Origin: Clostridia bacterium
Lineage (GTDB): Bacteria > Bacillota > Clostridia > Christensenellales > Borkfalkiaceae
DNA length: 64,000 bases
Direction: 5' to 3'
Assembly (NCBI GenBank): GCA_017886575.1
Contig: JAGHJP010000017.1
Span: 1 to 64,000 of the forward strand
Made by a program: the position numbers and the translations under genes. Shown here piece after piece: positions 1 to 8,686 of the stretch. The notes under the pieces were generated by a model, which saw nothing but the letters and a program-made list of their open reading frames with translations, was not told the DNA's origin and ran no database searches. Within the stretch, counting starts at the first letter, position 1. Each line of letters begins with the position of its first letter.

Positions 1-1
1 A

Positions 2-91
2 AAATACAATGCTTTCCCCATGCGCCCTTTGAACTGGCACTCCCCGAAAGATTATATCACCGACTTTTTACGCGACGGCTTGCTTCATTAA
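2..91 (+). CDS. C-terminal end of a truncated protein, possibly an integrase-core transposase
   Basis: An open frame enters from the left edge and ends at a TAA at 89-91. The last 29 residues include RPLNWHSPKDYI. This looks like the closing segment of DDE/integrase-core transposases, where an Asn/Leu-rich stretch is followed by a 'SP.EY'-type motif, but too little is visible for a family call. It is one of few plus-strand reading frames here and is followed by AT-rich sequence (about 92-140), as at the end of an insertion sequence. No terminal inverted repeat can be tested because the other end lies outside the window. Confidence 0.35.
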   Translation, partial: KYNAFPMRPLNWHSPKDYITDFLRDGLLH

Positions 92-184
92 CCTTTTTTA
101 CTGTCTCATATGTTTGACAAACCTACAATTTTGAACGTTTTCCGCGCGGGATATACCATGCCGCCCGCGGCCGCTGGACGTGCA

Positions 185-204
185 CCCCGCCGCTCACGGC
201 GGGG
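185..204. repeat. Inverted repeat between the transposase-like end and the amidase gene
   Basis: Arms CCCCGCCG and CGGCGGGG are separated by CTCA. Neither strand has a run of T directly after the stem in the direction that would end transcription, so it is recorded as a hairpin and not as a terminator. Confidence 0.4.
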
Positions 205-219
205 CAAAAAAATTTCCCC

Positions 220-927
220 TCACCGATTGGCGGCGGAGGAAAGATAGGAGAGGATGCCCTTGTACACGGCGGCGGCGATCTTATCGCGGTACTCGTCCGT
301 GACGAGAAGCGCCTCGTCCGCGGGATTGGAGAGAAAGCCGCACTCGCAGATGACCGAAGTGTAGTCGGTGCAGTCAAGCATATAATAATCCCCCGTTAAA
401 GGAGTGCTCTTCTGTACGCACTCGGGCATGTTGTTGAGTTCGGACTGGATATTGTTCGCCAGCGTTTCCCCCTCGGCGCTGCCGGCACGGTAGAAGAGTT
501 GTGCGCCGCGGCGGGCGGAACGGGGGTAACTGTTCTGATGCACGGACACCATGACGGCGGGAGCGGCGCGCTCGATGATCTCCTTGCGCTTTTGCATGTC
601 CCGCTTTTTGAAACCCTTGACCGCCAGACCGTATAGCCCCGCGTCCGTCTTGCGGGTGAGGACGACGTTGATGCCCGCCTGTTCGAGATAGACCTGCAGT
701 TTTTTGACGATGTCGAGATTGATCTCGCTCTCCTTGACGCCCGTATTGACCCCCGTCACGCCGCCGTCGATGCCGCCGTGCCCCGCGTCCAGCACCACCG
801 TGATGTTCTGCGTGTCCACCGCCGTCTGCACGAGCGCGGAAAGGCAGATGCCCAGCGTGAAGACGAAACACAGGGCGAGCGCGCCCGCCAGGAGAAGGTT
901 CTTTTTGGTTTCCCTTCGCATTCTCAT
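220..927 (-). CDS. cwlD: N-acetylmuramoyl-L-alanine amidase (CwlD-like, Amidase_3)
   Basis: Zinc-dependent amidase that cleaves the bond between MurNAc and L-alanine in peptidoglycan. In endospore formers CwlD starts muramic-lactam formation in the spore cortex. The 235 residues begin with a basic N-terminus and one membrane segment (about 10-32), so the enzyme is anchored or exported. The Amidase_3 domain follows: VVLDAGHGG carries the first zinc His (about 50), GVKES the zinc Glu (about 66), SVHQNS the second His (about 130), and CECGFLSNPADE near the C-terminus the catalytic Glu. Length matches CwlD. No strong ribosome binding site precedes the chosen ATG, and a second ATG lies two codons in. 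The specific CwlD assignment is likely but not certain, because vegetative amidases share the fold. Confidence 0.8.
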   Translation of the reverse strand: MRMRRETKKNLLLAGALALCFVFTLGICLSALVQTAVDTQNITVVLDAGHGGIDGGVTGVNTGVKESEINLDIVKKLQVYLEQAGINVVLTRKTDAGLYGLAVKGFKKRDMQKRKEIIERAAPAVMVSVHQNSYPRSARRGAQLFYRAGSAEGETLANNIQSELNNMPECVQKSTPLTGDYYMLDCTDYTSVICECGFLSNPADEALLVTDEYRDKIAAAVYKGILSYLSSAANR

Positions 928-1021
928 GGAAATAATATATTCCCCGCGTCCCCCGATTATGAAGAAAACGGGGCTTTGCTCTGCAAGGCAAAGCCCCGAA
1001 AAATTCCCGCGGCGGTCTTCT

Positions 1022-1861
1022 TTATATCTCCAGCGTCATGCCGTCGTAGGCGGCAATGACGCCGTACCCCTCTTCGAGGGCGCGCAGGCGGGAGGTGAAG
1101 GGCGCCGAATTGTGGGAAAAATGCGTGATGACGAAGCGGGTATCCCCGTCTGCCACGCCGTCCGCCCGCAGGCGGCGCATGACCTGCGCGTTCTCTTCTA
1201 TGCCCATATGCCTCCCGCTCGACGAGGAATGCCTGTCGGCAAGGGTGCAGTCCAGGCTGACGAGTTGCACCCGCTTACCCTTTTCTTTGAGGTATGCAAA
1301 GACGGACGCGGGGGGCATGCCCGTATCGTGCAGGTGCAGATACCCCTTTCCTTCCCGCTCGACGAGGAACAGGAACGCCTCTTCCGTCCGGCTGTGCGCG
1401 GCGGGAAACGCCGTCACGGCATATCCGCCCACGCAGGTAACGGAAAAAGGCTTGATCTCGGACATGGTCATGCTCTCTTTGACGTCCGCGCGCATTTCGC
1501 GGCGGGTGCATTCGGCAAAGACCTTGCAGACTTCCGCATTGCCGTAGATGTGCAGTTTTTCCGCCGTTATGCCCGCGGCATACTTATACCCGCGCAGGAT
1601 AAAGTCGTGCGCATAGAAATGGTCCATGTGCGAGTGGGTGATGAATAAGCTTTCCACCGCCGAAAGATCCGCCCCGAAGCGCAGGGCGTGATAGTAAGCG
1701 TCGGGCGGGAAGTCGATGCCGAGATTTCCGTCGACAAGTATCTGCGTGCGCGAACGGATCTCTCTTCCGCCCAGCGCGCGCACGGTGCGGCAGGTGTCGC
1801 AATTGCAGAAGAGCGCGGGCACGCCCTCCGCCGCCCCCGTCCCGAGATAGGTGATCTTCAT
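1022..1861 (-). CDS. Metallo-beta-lactamase-fold hydrolase, PhnP-like
   Basis: A 279-residue MBL-fold hydrolase. The metal-binding HSHMDH motif is at residues 76-81, further His ligands are expected near 'AAHSRT' and 'LHDTGM', and VITHFSHN lies near the end. The N-terminal CNCDTC cluster (19-24) resembles the structural zinc site of PhnP, which hydrolyses phosphoribosyl cyclic phosphates. No phosphonate genes are nearby, so the substrate is unknown and PhnP is only the closest recognised relative. GAGGAG lies 8 nt before the ATG. The gene stands alone between the amidase and the hairpin array. Confidence 0.75.
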   Translation of the reverse strand: MKITYLGTGAAEGVPALFCNCDTCRTVRALGGREIRSRTQILVDGNLGIDFPPDAYYHALRFGADLSAVESLFITHSHMDHFYAHDFILRGYKYAAGITAEKLHIYGNAEVCKVFAECTRREMRADVKESMTMSEIKPFSVTCVGGYAVTAFPAAHSRTEEAFLFLVEREGKGYLHLHDTGMPPASVFAYLKEKGKRVQLVSLDCTLADRHSSSSGRHMGIEENAQVMRRLRADGVADGDTRFVITHFSHNSAPFTSRLRALEEGYGVIAAYDGMTLEI

Positions 1862-1916
1862 ATGTATTTCTCCTCTTTGTCTTCCCGCCGCCGGCGTTTT
1901 TCTCCCCCGCCCCTAT

Positions 1917-2249
1917 ATCGCCAACGGCGATAACGCGGGATTCCAAAGGGGCGCTCTTCTCGGACGAATGGAAGGAATTTCGCCCTCTCTCAAGCAAATC
2001 GCCCGTCGGGGCGACTAACTTGGGATTTTCAAGGGTCTGTGACCCTTGAACGGGTGAAGGGCAGAGCCCTTCAAAACAAATAAGCCTTTTACAGGCGGAG
2101 CGTTCGCTTCGCGCCCATCGCCAAAGGCGATAAAAGCGCAAGCCTTTGGCTTGCTGATTAGGGTTCGGTCGTTAAGGGGCTCTGCCCCTTACCCCGCCAA
2201 AGGGACCATCGTCCCTTTGGGATCCCCCGTTGCACAAGGCGTTGCCTTG
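1917..2249. repeat. Array of nine consecutive short hairpins
   Basis: The 420-bp gap between the MBL gene and dtd is filled by short perfect inverted repeats: 1917-1931 (loop AAC), 1999-2014 (loop GTCG), 2028-2050 (loop TGT, 10-bp stem), 2055-2073 (loop AGA), 2117-2131 (loop AAA), 2138-2154 (loop TTT), 2174-2190 (loop TCT), 2197-2220 (loop CATC, 10-bp stem) and 2235-2249 (loop GTT). The first and fifth are near copies (ATCGCC arms) 200 bp apart. No coding frame with a ribosome binding site is seen. It is not a simple terminator, since no stem is followed by a T run. Confidence 0.8.
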
Positions 2250-2281
2250 CTTGCAGAGGTTCGGAGATCAAAAGACCTGCG

Positions 2282-2722
2282 TCACGAAAAATCGAGCAAA
2301 ATGGTGACGGGGCCGTCGTTTGCCTGTTCGATGTGCATATCCGCGCCGAACACGCCCGTTTTGACGGTCAGACCGTACCCGCACAACAGCTCTGCCACGC
2401 GCTCGTAAAGGGCGTTTGCCGCAGCGGGCGCCTCCGCCGCGGTGAAGGAGGGGCGGTTGCCGTGCGTACAGTCGCCGTACAGCGTGAACTGCGAGATGAG
2501 CAATATCTCCCCGCCGACGTCGCCGGCCGATAAATTCATTTTGCCCGCATCGTCCGAAAAAATGCGCAGGGCGGCGATCTTCTTTGCCGTCTTTTGCGCC
2601 TGCACTTCGCCGTCCCCCCTGCCCACGCCGAGATAGACGGCAAGCCCCTTGCCGATCGCGCCGATCAATTTGCCTTCCACCGTCAGTTTTGCACTGCTTA
2701 CGCGCTGCACCACCGCCCGCAT
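2282..2722 (-). CDS. dtd: D-aminoacyl-tRNA deacylase
   Basis: Removes D-amino acids (and glycine mischarged on tRNA-Ala) from tRNA in the cytoplasm, a translation proofreading step. The 146 residues match the full family length. Both signature motifs are present: SQFT at 77-80, which forms the RNA-based active site, and NDGPVT at 135-140, equivalent to the N-x-GPVT motif that contributes the cross-subunit Gly-cisPro. The gene lies 76 bp downstream of efp on the same strand, so the two may share a transcript. Confidence 0.95.
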   Translation of the reverse strand: MRAVVQRVSSAKLTVEGKLIGAIGKGLAVYLGVGRGDGEVQAQKTAKKIAALRIFSDDAGKMNLSAGDVGGEILLISQFTLYGDCTHGNRPSFTAAEAPAAANALYERVAELLCGYGLTVKTGVFGADMHIEQANDGPVTILLDFS

Positions 2723-2798
2723 ATCGGTACACCTCCGTATAAAACGCCGAAAAGCACGACATTGCCGCCGTGCTTTCGAAAAGTCCTTCCGTGAAAAA

Positions 2799-3365
2799 TT
2801 ACACGCGGCTCATGTACTCGCCGCTGCGGGTATCGATGCGGATGGTTTCGCCCTCGTTGACGAACATGGGCACCTGCAGTTCGTAACCCGTTTCGACCTT
2901 GGCGCGCTTCATGGCGTTGGTCGCGGTGTTGCCCTTCACGCCGGGGTCGGCCTCGATGACCTTGAGTTCGACGAAGTTTTCGGGTTCGACCGAGAACGCC
3001 TTGCCGTACAAAAAGCGCACGGTGACGACGTCGTTTTCCTTGATGAAGTTGAGCGCGTCGGCGCATTGGTCCTTGGTCAGCTCGATGGTGTTGAACTCGT
3101 CGTCCATAAACACATAGAACTCGCTGCCGTCATAATAGGAATAGGTCATCTTTTTGGTTTCGACGTCCACCGTTTCGAGTTTTGTCGTGGGGTTGAAGGT
3201 CTCGTTGGAGAGCACCTGCCCCGTGACCACGTTTTTCAGCGTGGTGCGCACGAACGCCGCGCCCTTGCCGGGCTTGACGTGCTGGAAGTCGGTAACGGTG
3301 TAAACACCGCTCTTATACTCAAACGTCGCGCCCTTTCTGATATCGCCTGCTAACATCTGTCCCAT
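2799..3365 (-). CDS. efp: Elongation factor P
   Basis: Relieves ribosome stalling at polyproline stretches by entering between the P and E sites. The 188-residue product shows the KOW-like N-terminal domain with the tip loop HVKPGKGAAF, whose Lys at about 34 is where other bacteria attach their modification, followed by two OB domains ending in the conserved TRSGEYMSRV. The first ATG is chosen because AAAGGAG lies 10 nt upstream. No dedicated modification gene (epmA/B, earP, ymfI-like) is seen nearby, apart from general SDRs. Confidence 0.97.
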   Translation of the reverse strand: MGQMLAGDIRKGATFEYKSGVYTVTDFQHVKPGKGAAFVRTTLKNVVTGQVLSNETFNPTTKLETVDVETKKMTYSYYDGSEFYVFMDDEFNTIELTKDQCADALNFIKENDVVTVRFLYGKAFSVEPENFVELKVIEADPGVKGNTATNAMKRAKVETGYELQVPMFVNEGETIRIDTRSGEYMSRV

Positions 3366-3404
3366 TGTAAATCGTCTCCTTTCTGTCTGTTTATTATTTC
3401 ATCA

Positions 3405-4466
3405 TCAAATGATTAACAAATTTTTATCCGTCCGGTGCATGAAGGAATGCACTTTCCCGTCCCGCAAAAACACGGTGTCCTCGATGCGGATGCCCGCTTT
3501 GCCGGCAAAATATACCCCCGGTTCATCGGAAAACACCATGCCGTCCTGAAAGACCGTGCCGCTCTTCGGGGAGAGGCGTGGCTCCTCGTGAATGTTCAGC
3601 CCGATGCCGTGCCCCAGGGAATGGGTGAAGTACTTGTCCAGCCCGTATCCCGCGAGATAGTCCCGCGCCAGGGCGTCCCCCTCCCGGCCCGTCATGCCCG
3701 CACGGAATTTTTCCTTGAACAACTCGTGCGCCGCCAGAACGCGCGCGTACAGTTCCTTGAACTCTTCGTGCTTTTTGTCGTCGCCAAAGAGGAAGGTGCG
3801 GGTGATGTCCGAACAATATCCGTTTTTCTTACAGCCGAAGTCGATGAGGATCTCGTCGCCGAAACGCAGGGGCGTGTCGTCCGTTTCGTGGTGCGGCACG
3901 GACGCGTTTGCACCGAACGCCGCGATGGTGTCGAAGGAAGTCCCCTCCGCGCCCGCCATGCGCATTTCGTATTCGAGGCGCGCCGCGCACTCCCGCTCGG
4001 TCATGCCCTCGCGTATCTCCGGCAAGAGTTTCAAAAACCCCTCTTCGGCGATGGCGCACGCCCGTTCGATGGCGGAAAGCTCCTCCGCCGTCTTGACCGC
4101 CATACAGGCAGTAAACGCGGGCATGGCATCCACCAATTGCACGTTCAACTCTTCCAACTTTTTATAATCGGGATAGGATGTGAGGGCGAAGGGAATGCCC
4201 ACGCTCTTATACTTTTTCAGGCGTTTGGCGGGCGTGTTGTCCGCCGTCATCTCTTCGACGGAAAAGCCGGGCTTCCCCGTAAAAAATTTCTGCGCCGATT
4301 CGATATAGCGCGCGTCGGTGTACATGGTGACCGATCCGCGGTCGGCGATGACGTACCCGTCCTCGATGGCAAACCCCGTAAGATAGCGTTTCAGATAGCC
4401 GCAGACGGCATACACCGCCTCGGCATCCGTCCGTTTGAGGACGCGCGAAGCATTGGTTTCGGGCAT
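3405..4466 (-). CDS. Xaa-Pro aminopeptidase/dipeptidase, M24 family
   Basis: Cytoplasmic M24B metallopeptidase that removes residues in front of proline. Residues 1-120 form the creatinase-like N-terminal domain and 125-353 the pita-bread catalytic domain. All five metal ligands are visible: Asp209 (ILIDFG), Asp220 (YCSDITR), His286 (HSLGHGIG), Glu315 (SDEPG) and Glu329 (IRIED). The length (353) is that of the short YqhT/PepQ-type enzymes. Its position directly upstream of efp is the usual arrangement in Bacillota (yqhT-efp), which supports the assignment. Confidence 0.92.
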   Translation of the reverse strand: MPETNASRVLKRTDAEAVYAVCGYLKRYLTGFAIEDGYVIADRGSVTMYTDARYIESAQKFFTGKPGFSVEEMTADNTPAKRLKKYKSVGIPFALTSYPDYKKLEELNVQLVDAMPAFTACMAVKTAEELSAIERACAIAEEGFLKLLPEIREGMTERECAARLEYEMRMAGAEGTSFDTIAAFGANASVPHHETDDTPLRFGDEILIDFGCKKNGYCSDITRTFLFGDDKKHEEFKELYARVLAAHELFKEKFRAGMTGREGDALARDYLAGYGLDKYFTHSLGHGIGLNIHEEPRLSPKSGTVFQDGMVFSDEPGVYFAGKAGIRIEDTVFLRDGKVHSFMHRTDKNLLII

Positions 4467-4508
4467 TATTTTTTTACCCCTCTTCTCTATATTGTACCAA
4501 AAAATTCT

Positions 4509-5360
4509 CTATAAGTCAATGCTATTGTAGATATTTTTCATCATTAACGCGTCGCGGGACTGCGTCCCCGCCGATTCGCTGACGATGTAGGGGTGCAGCC
4601 CGCGTTTTTTGAGCGCGGCGGCGAGCGGCGCAAACTCCGGCCCATACACTTCGTCGTCGAACGTGAGGTGGCATATCTCCCCCTTCGCGCCGTACTTGAT
4701 CTTGGAAAAGTGCACGTGAAAACCGTCCATACGCTCTTTGCCGAGTTGGGAGATCATGTATTCCAGCCGCGCCGCATAGTCCTCTTCGGTCTTGAGCGAG
4801 CCCTGCTCGCGCGCGTTGACGTGGCCGAAATCGACGCACGGCGTGAACACTTTGTCGATCTTGCAAAAACGGGTCACCTCTTCCACCGTGCCGATCTGGG
4901 CGGTCTTGCCCATGGTCTCGGGGCAGAACATAAGGTCTTCCATATTATTGAGATAGATATATTCGCACAGCCGTTTGAGCCGCTCTTCGCAGAGTTCCAC
5001 CGCCTTTTCCCGCTCCATTTTGCCCTGCGCGGCGGGGTGAAAGACCAGGCGTTTGCCGCCCATGCGTTTCAAAGCCCTTGCGCTGTCCAGAACATAGCCG
5101 AAGGACTTTTGCGCCATCTCGTCGTCGGGGTTGGAAAAGTTGATGAAGTAGGGGGCATGCACGGAGATCTCGACGTTTTCGCGGGCGAACGCTTCGCCGA
5201 TGGAGATGGCTTTGCCCTCCCCCATGTTGACCCCCCTGCCGAAGGAGTACTCGAAGCAGTCCAGACCCTTGTCGTGCACATATTTTGCCGCCTGTTCGGT
5301 GTGTTTGTATCCCGCGGCATAAAATTCTTCGTCGTTGCCGCTCGGGCCGAATTCGATCAT
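4509..5360 (-). CDS. TIM-barrel protein of the AP endonuclease 2 / endonuclease IV family
   Basis: The 283 residues carry the xylose-isomerase-like TIM barrel of endonuclease IV: ISVHAPYF, LVFHPAAQ, CPETMG, CVDFGHVNA, FHVHFSKI and VSESAG lie in the order of the metal-binding strands. Endonuclease IV cuts 5' of abasic sites using three zinc ions. The ligand-bearing strands look intact, so DNA repair is plausible. Related barrels act on sugars, so the substrate is not certain. Its stop overlaps the start of nothing downstream; upstream it overlaps the DUF3267 gene by 4 nt, implying translational coupling. Confidence 0.75.
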   Translation of the reverse strand: MIEFGPSGNDEEFYAAGYKHTEQAAKYVHDKGLDCFEYSFGRGVNMGEGKAISIGEAFARENVEISVHAPYFINFSNPDDEMAQKSFGYVLDSARALKRMGGKRLVFHPAAQGKMEREKAVELCEERLKRLCEYIYLNNMEDLMFCPETMGKTAQIGTVEEVTRFCKIDKVFTPCVDFGHVNAREQGSLKTEEDYAARLEYMISQLGKERMDGFHVHFSKIKYGAKGEICHLTFDDEVYGPEFAPLAAALKKRGLHPYIVSESAGTQSRDALMMKNIYNSIDL

Positions 5361-5959
5361 GATCCTTCCTCCCGTTTTTCCTGTACGGGCGCAAATACCG
5401 TCATTTGCGTACCCGTGTCCTGTATCAGAATGTCTTTCGGCATCCGCAATATCTTTGCGGTGACGTAAAGATCTCCCGCCGCGCCGCCGACATTACAAAC
5501 CTGAATGATATAAAACACCCAGAACCAGATCCCTTTGCAGAACAAATCGATGATGAGCAATACCATGCCCCAAAAGACGACGGGCGCAAGGGCAATGACG
5601 ATGTAGCGGATCTTATCGAAATAAGCCTCACTGCCCGCATAGGCAAAGACGAGCTTAAACCCGAAACGGGGCCTCACGCGGCTGAACGCATACATAAACA
5701 CGCCGTGTACCGCCTCGTGCAGGACAATGTAGGCAAATATGCCCGCCAAAAGGACGATGAGCGGCAGCAGCAGTTCCAAGACGAAATTGTCGGCGTCCGG
5801 TTCGAGGTCGAGCGGCACGGCCCATACGCCGATGGCGACCATGAGCGCCGCAATGACCAGGCTCAGAATGTTCACGAACCAAAAGGCCTTTTTGTCTTTT
5901 TCAAGGTCGATGACCGTCCGTTGTATATAATTTTCCGGCAATACGGAACAACTCTTCAT
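5357..5959 (-). CDS. DUF3267 integral membrane protein with HExxH motif
   Basis: A 200-residue membrane protein with about four predicted helices (near 28-48, 62-82, 116-137 and 138-158). HEAVH at 81-85 sits in the second helix and is followed by the 'HGVFMYAF..RPRFGFK' stretch typical of DUF3267, a group proposed to be intramembrane zinc peptidases related to site-2 proteases. No substrate is known. It overlaps ribF by 4 nt upstream and the AP-endonuclease-like gene by 4 nt downstream, so it is part of a tight operon. Confidence 0.7.
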   Translation of the reverse strand: MKSCSVLPENYIQRTVIDLEKDKKAFWFVNILSLVIAALMVAIGVWAVPLDLEPDADNFVLELLLPLIVLLAGIFAYIVLHEAVHGVFMYAFSRVRPRFGFKLVFAYAGSEAYFDKIRYIVIALAPVVFWGMVLLIIDLFCKGIWFWVFYIIQVCNVGGAAGDLYVTAKILRMPKDILIQDTGTQMTVFAPVQEKREEGS

Positions 5960-6819
5960 TCTCTCACCCGCATAATATCCTCTTGCAACTGCGCCGCCAG
6001 CGCGGCCTTATCGGGAAATTTCCGTATGTCGCGCAGGTAACCGTCAAACACCAGATCGATGGTTTTGCCGTACAGATCGCCGCAAAAACCGTCGAAATAC
6101 GCCTCGGCTTTGCGGTAGGTCACCCCGAACGTGGGACAGGGACCGAAATTGGCGATGCCGCGGTACGTTTTTCCCTCCAGATCGGCGTGCACGGCGTACA
6201 CCCCTTCCTTTAACGGGAATTTTTCGTCCGGATAGGTGAGATTGGCGGTCGGAAAACCGTAGGTATGCCCGACATGCCTGCCCTCTTCCACCCTGCCGCG
6301 CAGGAAAAACGGAAACAAAAGCAATTCGTTCGCCTGCCCCACGGCGCCCGCGGCGAGGTATTCCTTGACGGTAGTGGCGCTCACTTTTTTGCCGCCGACG
6401 CGCAATACATCCAGGGCATGCACGGGAATACCCGTGAATCCGCGAATGAATTCCGGCGTGCCCGCCGCGCCCCTGCCGAAGCAGAAATCTTCTCCGCAGA
6501 CGAAGGCTTTCACGTTGTAACGACGGAGAAGCGCGGACAAAAATTCTTCCTTGTCGGTATTTTTGAACGCTTCGGTAAATTTGCAGGCAAAGAAGAAATC
6601 CGCGCCCGCGCGGGCGAAGATCTCCCGCCGCTCGGACAATGTGAACAGCGCCTGTCCCTTGCCGCCCAGAATGGTCATGACGCCGACGGGCAAGCCGTAT
6701 GCCTTGGCGCGGTCGAGCAATTTTTTGTGCCCGGCGTGCAGCCCGTCGAACCCGCCCAAAAGAAGCACGCAGGGCGCGGCGTATTCGGTTGTCCCCTCTT
6801 CCGTCCATTCGTTCAGCAT
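5956..6819 (-). CDS. ribF: Bifunctional riboflavin kinase / FAD synthetase
   Basis: Converts riboflavin to FMN and then FAD. The N-terminal half is the nucleotidyltransferase domain with GGFDGLHAGH at 22-31 (the HxGH-type site), CGEDFCFG near 110 and SATTVKEYL. The C-terminal half is the flavokinase domain with HTYGFPTANL, EGVYAV and NFGPCPTFG. At 287 residues it is slightly shorter than the usual 305-315. It follows truB with a 7-nt overlap, the standard truB-ribF pairing. No FMN riboswitch is seen upstream. Confidence 0.93.
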   Translation of the reverse strand: MLNEWTEEGTTEYAAPCVLLLGGFDGLHAGHKKLLDRAKAYGLPVGVMTILGGKGQALFTLSERREIFARAGADFFFACKFTEAFKNTDKEEFLSALLRRYNVKAFVCGEDFCFGRGAAGTPEFIRGFTGIPVHALDVLRVGGKKVSATTVKEYLAAGAVGQANELLLFPFFLRGRVEEGRHVGHTYGFPTANLTYPDEKFPLKEGVYAVHADLEGKTYRGIANFGPCPTFGVTYRKAEAYFDGFCGDLYGKTIDLVFDGYLRDIRKFPDKAALAAQLQEDIMRVRE

Positions 6820-7652
6820 AATTTGGTCCTGATCTTTGCCCTCCCGCCGCGCACTTCGGCAATGCCGTAAAACCCCTCTTTGCCGTAAATTTTATACAGC
6901 CCGTCGGGGCGGTCGGTCGGCCGGGGCAGGCCGTGAAAAATGTGTTCGTCCCCGATCTCGATGGTCGGCAGGTCGAGCACGGCCTCGGTCGGTATGACGT
7001 AATTTTCAATGTTTTCCGCGGTCAGCCCGTCCAGCGGGACGGCATCTTCCAGGCGGAACGCGCCGCTTGCCGTGCGAACGAGTTCGGTCATGATGCCGTT
7101 TGCGCCGCACGCCGCCGCGATGTCCCGCGCGAGGGAGCGGATGTATGTGCCCCCGCCGCATTCGACGGCAAAGCGGAAGCTGTCATCGCTCACCCGTTCC
7201 AGAAGTTCGATGTTATAAATATGCACCTTTTTCGGGGGGAGCACGAACTCCTTGCCCGCGCGCGCCAGCTTGTAGCCGCGCACGCCGTTCACGCTCTTCG
7301 CGCTGTAACGGGGCGGTACCTGCATGATCTCTCCGATTTGGGCATGGACTGCCTCTTTTAAGGCTTCCTCGCTCGGGACGAAGGGGTTGGAAAAGTCCAA
7401 CTGTCCCGTGGAATCGAGGGTATCGGACATGACGCCGAAGCGGAACACGGCGACATAGCGCTTGCGCTTTTCGAGCATATAGTCGAACAGCCTTGCCGCG
7501 TTTCCGAGCGCGACGGGCAGGACGCCCGAAGCCAAAGGGTCGAGCGTGCCCATGTGCCCGCAGGAGAGCCCCGCGAGTTTTTTGATGCGGTTGACGGCGT
7601 AGCCGCTGGACACGCCGCTCGGTTTGTTGACGTTGACAAATCCCGTTCTCAT
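6813..7652 (-). CDS. truB: tRNA pseudouridine(55) synthase
   Basis: Makes pseudouridine 55 in the T-loop of tRNAs. Start set at 7652, where GGGGAG lies 7 nt upstream and the protein begins MRTGFVNVNKPSG; the frame stays open 20 codons further upstream, but that extension has no family match. Catalytic Asp38 is in GHMGTLDPLASG, and RYSAKSVNGVRGYKLAR and GTYIRSLARDI are conserved. The 279-residue length is typical. The gene sits between nrnA and ribF in the rbfA-nrnA-truB-ribF order found throughout Bacillota. Confidence 0.95.
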   Translation of the reverse strand: MRTGFVNVNKPSGVSSGYAVNRIKKLAGLSCGHMGTLDPLASGVLPVALGNAARLFDYMLEKRKRYVAVFRFGVMSDTLDSTGQLDFSNPFVPSEEALKEAVHAQIGEIMQVPPRYSAKSVNGVRGYKLARAGKEFVLPPKKVHIYNIELLERVSDDSFRFAVECGGGTYIRSLARDIAAACGANGIMTELVRTASGAFRLEDAVPLDGLTAENIENYVIPTEAVLDLPTIEIGDEHIFHGLPRPTDRPDGLYKIYGKEGFYGIAEVRGGRAKIRTKLC

Positions 7653-7711
7653 GCGAAATCTCCCCGTCCGATCGATGGTTTTATGCCGGACGCCCGCCCG
7701 CGGGCGGGACA

Positions 7712-8686
7712 TCAGCCGAGGTATTGCGAAACGGTGTAGCGCAGTTTGTCGATGACCTCTTCCGCCTCGCCGAACATCATGCAGCCGCTGGCGAGGATGT
7801 GCCCGCCGCCGCCGAACACGCCCGCCACGGCGTTGACGTCGGTCTTGCCCTTGGAACGCAAGGAGATCTTATAGCGTCGGAAGTTGACCTCCAACATCGC
7901 CGCCGCCACTTCCACGCCGTCCACCGACAGCGGAAAATCGACAAAACCCTCGGTCACGCTCTGGTCGGCGGCGCACTCTGCCAGCATAGCGCGGGTGATG
8001 AGAATGACCGCCAATTTTCCGTCCAGAAGGTATCGGATGGCGGACATGGTCCTGCCGTACAGCAGAGCGCGCGCCGCGCTCTGGCGGCGGAAAACGTTGT
8101 ACCCGATGGTGTTCACGTCCGCCCCCGCGTCGGCGAGAAGCCCCGCCGTGCGGAAAGTGTCGCCGTCCACGTCGCTGTGGGAGAAATTGCCCGAGTCGGT
8201 CATCAGCCCGAGCATGAGCGCGTCGGCGATCTCCCCGGTGAAAGGAACGCCCAAAAGGCCGATCAGGGCGGTCATGTTCTGACAGTTCGCCGCGCACGTC
8301 CGCACATAATTGAACTGCGCGTATGCGGTATTGGAAATGTGGTGATCGATGTTGAAGGTGCGCTTTTTGCCCTTGGCACGGGCAAAGAGTTCGCCGAGTT
8401 CGCCGAGCCGCGCCTCGTCGCTGCTGTCCACGGCGATATATGCCTCCGCGTCCACAGAAGCGGGGCGCTTCTGCATGCGTTCGATCCCCCGCAAAAAGAC
8501 AAATTTTTCGGGAATATCGCTGTCGTTGCATATCTCGCAGCGGACGCCGAGGGCGGAGAGCGCGAAGAAAAGCGCCACCCCGCTGCCCAGCGTGTCGCCG
8601 TCGGGGCGGGTGTGCGTGAAAATGACCGCGCTCTTGATTTTTTTCAGCTCTTCGGCGATCTGCCGCAGGTTTCCCGTTTCCTTCAC
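7712..8686 (-). CDS. nrnA: DHH/DHHA1 phosphoesterase, NrnA type
   Basis: Degrades nano-RNA oligonucleotides and dephosphorylates 3'-phosphoadenosine 5'-phosphate. The DHH domain has the manganese ligands in HTRPDGD (25-31), VDSSD and the name-giving IDHHISN. The C-terminal DHHA1 domain ends with GGGGHILASGC, which binds the nucleotide. Its length of 324 residues is normal. It overlaps rbfA by 4 nt and lies 59 bp upstream of truB, within the translation-factor operon. Confidence 0.92.
   Translation of the reverse strand: MKETGNLRQIAEELKKIKSAVIFTHTRPDGDTLGSGVALFFALSALGVRCEICNDSDIPEKFVFLRGIERMQKRPASVDAEAYIAVDSSDEARLGELGELFARAKGKKRTFNIDHHISNTAYAQFNYVRTCAANCQNMTALIGLLGVPFTGEIADALMLGLMTDSGNFSHSDVDGDTFRTAGLLADAGADVNTIGYNVFRRQSAARALLYGRTMSAIRYLLDGKLAVILITRAMLAECAADQSVTEGFVDFPLSVDGVEVAAAMLEVNFRRYKISLRSKGKTDVNAVAGVFGGGGHILASGCMMFGEAEEVIDKLRYTVSQYLG

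Noticed and set aside
185..204. Terminator for the amidase gene
   Set aside because: The stem is preceded, not followed, by the T run in the direction of transcription.
5960..6820. FMN riboswitch before ribF
   Set aside because: ribF is inside a tight operon (overlapping truB) with no leader to hold one.
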